The position numbers were made by a program, and so were the translations under genes. This document shows positions 59,803 through 64,000 of a DNA stretch of 64,000 nt, in pieces. Under the pieces are notes generated by a model. The model was not told where the DNA came from. It was given only the letters and a program-made list of their open reading frames with translations, and did not search any database. The stretch is from Nocardioides perillae (lineage in GTDB: Bacteria > Actinomycetota > Actinomycetes > Propionibacteriales > Nocardioidaceae): positions 1,612,001-1,676,000 of the forward strand of contig NZ_JACCAC010000001.1 of NCBI RefSeq assembly GCF_013409425.1. The letters run 5' to 3'. The first letter of the stretch is position 1; each line of letters opens with the position of its first letter.

Positions 59803-61093
59803 GCGGCACCCCCCGCGGCGGCGTCACGGGCACCGTGCGGGCGGCGCGCTCGCGCCAGCCCTCCGGCAGCATGTGGTCGAGCAGGTCGTCCACGGTCACG
59901 GCGCCGAGGAGTCGGCCCTCGTCGTCCACCACGGGCGCGGCCACGAGGTTGTAGGCCGCGAGGTGCGCGGCGACCTCGTCGATCGTCATCTCCGGGCGCA
60001 GCGGGTCGAGCGACTGGTCGAGCGCGGCGGCGACCAGCGTCGAGGGCGGCTCGCGCAGCAGGCGCTGGATGTGGGCGACGCCCAGCAGCCGCCCGGTCGG
60101 CGGCTCGAGCGGCTGGCGGCAGACGTAGACGAGGGCGGCCAGCGACGTGGTGAGGTCGGGGTTGCGCACGTGCGCGAGCGCGTCGGCGACCGTGGCGTCG
60201 GGGCCGAGGATCACCGGCTCCGGCGTCATCATCGCGCCGGCGGTCTGCTCCTCGTAGGACATCAGCCGGCGGACGTCGGCGGCGTCGTCGGGCTCCATCA
60301 GCCCGAGCAGCTGCGCCGCCGTCTCCGGCGGCAGCCCGGCGATCAGGTCGGCCGCGTCGTCGGCCGACATCTCCTCCAGCACGTCGGCGGCGCGCTCGGA
60401 GTCGAGGTGCTCGAGGATCTCGACCTGGTCCTCCTCGGGCAGCTCCTCGAGCACGTCGGCGAGCCGCTCGTCGTCGAGGGCGGCGACGACCGCCGTACGC
60501 CGCTCGAGGGGGAGGTCGTGGATCATGCTCGCCGCGTCGGCCGGGCGCAGCTCGTTGAGCGCGGCCACGAGCTGCACGGCCGGCTGGGTCTCCTCGCGCC
60601 GGGTGAGGCCCTCGACGTCGCGCCACTCGACCACGTGGGTCTGGCCCTTGCGCCGGAAGCCGCGGCCGGCCTCGCGGGCGGCGACGCGGCTGAGGTACCA
60701 GTCGCGGGTGCGCGCCTGCTCCATCGCCACGTCGTAGACGGTGCCGGTCACGCGCTCGGCGTCGCTGCCCTCGCCCACGCGCACCGAGACCTCGCGGTCG
60801 AGCAGCTGACCCACGACCAGGGTCTCGGTCGGCCGCTGCTCGAAGCGGCGCATGTTCAGCAGGCCGGTCGTGTGCACCTGCGCGCCGTCGATCGCGGTCA
60901 CCCGCGTCATCGGCACGAAGATCCGTCGGCGGCCGAAGACCTCCACCACCAAGCCGAGCACGCGCGGCTGGTCGGCCTCGGCGCGGATCGCCACCACGAC
61001 GTCGCGCACCTTGCCGACCTGGTCGCCCAGCGGGTCGAAGACCGGCAGGCCCACCAGCCGGGCGGCGTAGACACGGGCGGGGGCGTTGCTCAC
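59795..61093 (-). CDS. MgtE N-terminal/CBS protein without channel domain, with PRC-like N-terminus
   Basis: A 432-residue soluble protein. The N-terminus (VYAARLVGLPVFDPLGDQVGKVRDVVV) is PRC-barrel-like. The MgtE_N helical repeat follows (AALNELRPADAASMIHDL, LADVLEELPEEDQVEILEHL, AADVLEEMSADDAADLI, about 205-290), then a CBS pair (MTPEPVILGPDATVADAL and LVAAPVVDDEGRLLGAVTVDDLLDHML). The Mg2+ channel domain is absent. Mycobacterial Rv1232c has this architecture. It may sense Mg2+ or a nucleotide. Leaderless GTG 61093, 7 nt from TAGCGT. Confidence 0.9.
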   Translation of the reverse strand: MSNAPARVYAARLVGLPVFDPLGDQVGKVRDVVVAIRAEADQPRVLGLVVEVFGRRRIFVPMTRVTAIDGAQVHTTGLLNMRRFEQRPTETLVVGQLLDREVSVRVGEGSDAERVTGTVYDVAMEQARTRDWYLSRVAAREAGRGFRRKGQTHVVEWRDVEGLTRREETQPAVQLVAALNELRPADAASMIHDLPLERRTAVVAALDDERLADVLEELPEEDQVEILEHLDSERAADVLEEMSADDAADLIAGLPPETAAQLLGLMEPDDAADVRRLMSYEEQTAGAMMTPEPVILGPDATVADALAHVRNPDLTTSLAALVYVCRQPLEPPTGRLLGVAHIQRLLREPPSTLVAAALDQSLDPLRPEMTIDEVAAHLAAYNLVAAPVVDDEGRLLGAVTVDDLLDHMLPEGWRERAARTVPVTPPRGVPRV

Positions 61094-61100
61094 GGTTCGC

Positions 61101-61106
61101 ACGCTA
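61101..61106 (-). promoter_or_regulatory. Putative -10 (TAGCGT), leaderless MgtE-N/CBS gene
   Basis: Reverse-strand TAGCGT ends 7 nt before the GTG at 61093; its divergent partner at 61124-61129 is 17 bp away. Confidence 0.5.
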
Positions 61107-61123
61107 CCGGGCCGCAGGCGGCG

Positions 61124-61129
61124 TACGCT
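61124..61129 (+). promoter_or_regulatory. Putative -10 (TACGCT), leaderless lipoprotein gene
   Basis: TACGCT ends 7 nt before the ATG at 61137. Confidence 0.5.
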
Positions 61130-61136
61130 GGCCTGC

Positions 61137-61547
61137 ATGCGGACCCGCGTGCCGACCACCTCGCTGCTCCCCGCCGTCCTGGCGGGGCTGCTCCTCGCCG
61201 GGTGCGGTGGGGACGGCGCCAGCCAGGCCGGGGACGGTGCCGACGACGCCGTGCCGAGCGACGGGTCGAGCGTCGGGCAGAGCGCGAGCCCCGCTGCGCT
61301 GCCGCAGCCGCAGTGCTCCGAGGTGTGGGTGACCGGCGCGACGCTGCCGGCCGGCTACGAGCTCTGCTACGACGGCGAGGCCCGGGTGGCGCCCGACGGC
61401 GCCTACTGCGAGGTCGGCAAGCCGCTGGTGACGCACGCCGGCCGCTGGTGGGCCGTGCGGGGCGGTGAGGTGCAGGAGGCCACCACCGACGGCCGCCTCG
61501 TCGAGGACCCCGGCTACGCCGCGGACCTGCGGACCTGCCGCGGATGA
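61137..61547 (+). CDS. Small hypothetical lipoprotein
   Basis: A 136-residue lipoprotein: signal peptide with lipobox LLAGC (Cys 23), a Gly/Asp/Ser-rich spacer, then a compact domain with four cysteines (QCSEVW, ELCYDG, AYCEVGK, RTCRG), which probably form two disulfides outside the cell. I recognise no named family. Divergent from the MgtE-N/CBS gene. Confidence 0.78.
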   Translation: MRTRVPTTSLLPAVLAGLLLAGCGGDGASQAGDGADDAVPSDGSSVGQSASPAALPQPQCSEVWVTGATLPAGYELCYDGEARVAPDGAYCEVGKPLVTHAGRWWAVRGGEVQEATTDGRLVEDPGYAADLRTCRG

Positions 61548-61649
61548 CGCCTCTGCGCTGGTAGCCTGCCGCCGGGGGACAGGTGTGCGCGAGCGCGACC
61601 CCTGCGCCGGCGGCGCCCACCGCCACCGTCATCCCGGGAGACCCCAGCC

Positions 61650-63146
61650 GTGCCTCGCTCCACCTCCGCTGTCCTGCGTCACCGGGTCCGTGCCCGGGCC
61701 CGCTCCTGCGCCGCGGCGCTGCTCGCGGGCGGGCTCGTCGCCGCCGCGCTGAGCGCGCCCGTCACCGCGACCGCCGCCGCACCTGCCGCCGCACCTGCCG
61801 CCGTGGCGACCGCGCCGGCCGCCCTGGCCCCCTCGGCGCTGCGCGCGGCGGCCGTCTCGGCGCGAGCCCCGAAGCGCTACACGCCGCCGGTCGGCGTGCG
61901 CTTCAACGACCCGCTCGGCGGCCGCGACGCGCGCCGCAAGATCCTCGGTCACCTGATCCGCACGGTCGACTCGGTGCCGAGCCGCCAGGCGATCCGCATC
62001 GCGTCGTGGAACATCCGCAGCAACGACCTCGTCGACGCCCTGGTCCGCGCCCACCGCCGCGGTGTGTCCGTGCGCGTCGTCATCGACCGGCTCAACGCCA
62101 ATCCCGACAACCCCAACGAGGGCTTCGACCGACTTGCGCGCGCCCTCGCCGGCAGCCGCAACGGTTCTCGGCCGCCCGAGCTCCGTTCGGTGACGCAGCG
62201 ATGCGCTTCGGCCTGCCGCGGCCCGCGGGGCATCGCCCACGCCAAGTTCTTCCTCTTCTCCAAGGCCGGCAACGCGCGCTGGATCACGATGTTCGGCTCG
62301 GCCAACGCCACCGACCTCGCCGCCACGCACCAGTGGAACGACCTGTTCACCCTGCGCGACCGCCCGGGGCTCTACGAGCACTTCGAGCTGGTCTTCGACG
62401 AGATGGTTTCGGATCAGCACGCAACCCAGGGCTTCGTCACGGCCGACTTCGGGCCCTACCGCACGGCCTTCTACCCCTACCGCGACGAAGGCGCCGTGGG
62501 TGACCCGGTGCTGAACGAGCTGAACCGGACGCGGTGCGCGGGCGCCACCGGTGGTGCGGGCACGAAGGGCCGCACCCGCATCCGCATCGCCATGACCTCC
62601 TGGCACGGCGACCGCGGCATCGCGATCGCCGAGCGGCTGCGCCAGATGTTCGACCGCGGCTGCAACGTCAAGGTGGTCTACGCCGTCATGGGCAACGAGA
62701 TCCTGCGCATCATGCGCCGCGGCGGCCCCCGGCCGATCCCGCTGCGCCAGATCGTGCAGGACTTCGACTCCGACGGCGTCTACGACCGCTACCTGCACAT
62801 CAAGACGATGACGATCAGCGGCAACTACGACGGCGTCGGCGACGCCGAGGTCACCTTCAACGGCTCGGCGAACTGGACCCCCGTCGCGCTCGTCAGCGAC
62901 GAGGCCGGCATGCGCATCTTCGGCCGCGGCGTCCGCGCGCAGTACGAGCAGTGGGTCGACCGGCTCTACGCCAACCCGCCCTACAACCCGGGTGGCGCCG
63001 GGGGCAGCGCGGGCGGGGCGGGTCGCACCGTCGCCGGTCGCACCACCGTGACCAGCCCTGCCCACGCCGGTCTCGCCCCTGCCGAGGTCGAGCAGCTGGC
63101 CCGGGCCCGCGGCGTCGACCCCTACCGCGAGGTGCAGGTCAACTGA
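61650..63146 (+). CDS. Secreted phospholipase D-like protein, HKD variant with Ser for Asp
   Basis: A 498-residue exported protein with a signal peptide (about residues 1-43) and an Ala/Pro spacer. Two PLD half-domains are seen: HAKFFLFS (His 197) with FGSANAT, and HIKTMTIS (His 383) with FNGSANWT. In both HxKx4D motifs the Asp is Ser, a variant also found in the actinobacterial branch with HxKFFLFS. A DQ/FDSDGVYDRY segment and six-plus cysteines suit an extracellular enzyme. Substrate and activity are uncertain. GGGAG lies before the GTG at 61650; the TAGCCT near 61562 suggests a leader of about 80 nt. Confidence 0.85.
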   Translation: MPRSTSAVLRHRVRARARSCAAALLAGGLVAAALSAPVTATAAAPAAAPAAVATAPAALAPSALRAAAVSARAPKRYTPPVGVRFNDPLGGRDARRKILGHLIRTVDSVPSRQAIRIASWNIRSNDLVDALVRAHRRGVSVRVVIDRLNANPDNPNEGFDRLARALAGSRNGSRPPELRSVTQRCASACRGPRGIAHAKFFLFSKAGNARWITMFGSANATDLAATHQWNDLFTLRDRPGLYEHFELVFDEMVSDQHATQGFVTADFGPYRTAFYPYRDEGAVGDPVLNELNRTRCAGATGGAGTKGRTRIRIAMTSWHGDRGIAIAERLRQMFDRGCNVKVVYAVMGNEILRIMRRGGPRPIPLRQIVQDFDSDGVYDRYLHIKTMTISGNYDGVGDAEVTFNGSANWTPVALVSDEAGMRIFGRGVRAQYEQWVDRLYANPPYNPGGAGGSAGGAGRTVAGRTTVTSPAHAGLAPAEVEQLARARGVDPYREVQVN

Positions 63147-63163
63147 CGCCCGGCGGCCGTGCG

Positions 63164-64000
63164 GTGCAGTTGGCGGTGCAGTCGGTGGGGCAGTCGGCGG
63201 GGACGTCGGCGCGACAGCTCGCCGTCCTGCTGACGGCGCTGCCGGCGCTCGTGCTGACCGGGCTCGCGGTGGTGCTCGCCCCCGGCGGGCCCGCCGGCGC
63301 CGCCACGACCGGAGGGGCCGCGACCGGCGCCGCCACGACCGGGGACGGCGACGCCTGTGCCGCGGTCGTCGCAGTGGTGGCCGACGGCTCGGGTGAGCGA
63401 CCCGCGGCCGGCGCCGCGGCAGGGGCGACGCCGACGGTGCTGCTGCGCGCACTCGCGGGAGCGCTTGCCGAGCGCCACGGTGCCCGGCTCGACGTACGCC
63501 GCGTCGGCGGCCGCACGCTCCCCGTCACCGCCCTGCTCGGCGGCCGGGTGCGGGCGGGCCGGGTGGACCGCCAGGCCAGCGCGGCCCGCGTGCGTCGCTG
63601 GCGCGAGGGCACCGACCGCACGACCACGGCGCTCGTCGCCACCACCCGCGCGCTCGCCGGCGACCGGGGGTGCCCCGACCGGCGCGTGCTCCTCGTGGGG
63701 CACGCCCAGGGGGCGGGCGCGGCCCACCGCGCCCTGCTCCGCCTCTCCGGCACCACCGCCGCCCGGCAGGTCGTCGGCGCGGTGCTGGTGGCCGACCCCG
63801 ACCGGCGGCGCGGCACGCGGGCGCTGCGCCGCGGCGCGCCCGCGGCCCCAGCCGCCGCCCGCGGTGTCGTCACCCGCCGCCTCGCCCCGGCCCGCGACGT
63901 GCCGGGCCCCACAGCGCGCACGGCCGCCTGGAGCGTCTGCGCCGCCCGAGACCTGGTCTGCGACCTGAGCGCCGTGGGCGCCCGCCGAGCCGTCGCGGCC
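63164..64000 (+). CDS. Cutinase-like exported protein lacking the catalytic Ser (truncated by window end)
   Basis: The first 279 codons of a secreted protein. After a hydrophobic segment (about residues 24-48) the mature part shows cutinase-family order: a CAAVVAVVADGSGE start (normally GTGE-like), VLLVGHAQGAGAAHRALL where the nucleophile elbow should be GxSxG but reads G-H-A-Q-G with Ala 181, and CAARDLVCDLSAVG matching the C-xx-x-D-xx-C disulfide/catalytic Asp region. The catalytic Ser is missing, so hydrolysis is unlikely. Several GTG starts fit (63164, 63173, 63182); 63164 is tentative. It follows the PLD-like stop by 17 bp. Confidence 0.7.
   Translation, partial: MQLAVQSVGQSAGTSARQLAVLLTALPALVLTGLAVVLAPGGPAGAATTGGAATGAATTGDGDACAAVVAVVADGSGERPAAGAAAGATPTVLLRALAGALAERHGARLDVRRVGGRTLPVTALLGGRVRAGRVDRQASAARVRRWREGTDRTTTALVATTRALAGDRGCPDRRVLLVGHAQGAGAAHRALLRLSGTTAARQVVGAVLVADPDRRRGTRALRRGAPAAPAAARGVVTRRLAPARDVPGPTARTAAWSVCAARDLVCDLSAVGARRAVAA

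Overview
The window is 64 kb of very GC-rich actinobacterial chromosome, packed with genes and cut at both ends. An acyl-CoA dehydrogenase tail opens it and a cutinase-like gene runs off the far end. GTG starts, 4-bp stop/start overlaps, WhiB, MtrAB-LpqB, F420 genes, an acyl-CoA carboxylase with epsilon subunit, and a DUF222/HNH relic all point to Actinomycetes. Nocardioidaceae, perhaps Nocardioides, is my best guess, but this is an inference from gene content. I saw no tRNA, rRNA, CRISPR array, IS element, prophage or attachment site.

Layout. (1) 1-6.9 kb: small metabolic and membrane genes, a decayed DUF222/HNH gene (about 1.9-2.76 kb), Maf and an MFS transporter. (2) 6.9-16.2 kb: acyl-CoA carboxylase beta/epsilon, biotin ligase, a class III cyclase, purK-purE, a membrane acyltransferase, an enoyl-CoA hydratase and an LCP ligase. 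(3) 16.3-27.5 kb: a cell-envelope block with a second LCP protein, two GlfT1-like glycosyltransferases, UDP-galactopyranose mutase, GlfT2, a Wzm/Wzt-type exporter and a secreted amidase. Together these could build, export and attach a galactofuran. (4) 27.5-41.2 kb: manC, F420 genes (cofD, cofE), whiB, a giant GT2/membrane protein with a DUF5719 partner, DUF3499, manB, Trm112 and an SIS phosphosugar protein. This order resembles the M. tuberculosis Rv3256c-Rv3262 neighbourhood. (5) 41.2-54.7 kb: DUF808, ahcY, mtrA-mtrB-lpqB, comF, hpf, an orphan response regulator, a YcaQ-type glycosylase and secA. (6) 54.7-64 kb: Rv3235-like and LysM proteins, a sulfotransferase, tatB, mrp, DUF1003, an MgtE-N/CBS protein, a lipoprotein, a secreted PLD-like protein and the cutinase-like gene.

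The clearest window-wide regulatory signal is a TANNNT hexamer ending 6-8 nt before the start codon, found at 21 starts on both strands. This is what leaderless transcription looks like, and in several places it decides between alternative starts. Genes with longer leaders (accD, ahcY, mtrA, lysM, whiB, hpf) have Shine-Dalgarno sequences or -35/-10 pairs instead. The only stretch over 300 bases without an intact gene is 1965-2838, nearly all of it the DUF222/HNH relic.

I found no unmistakable new multi-gene defence or mobile system. The points most worth a second look are the complete galactofuran module in an apparently non-mycolic lineage, the overlapping divergent leaderless promoters, two very short leaderless ORFs ahead of DUF808 and hpf, and several enzymes that lack a canonical catalytic residue.
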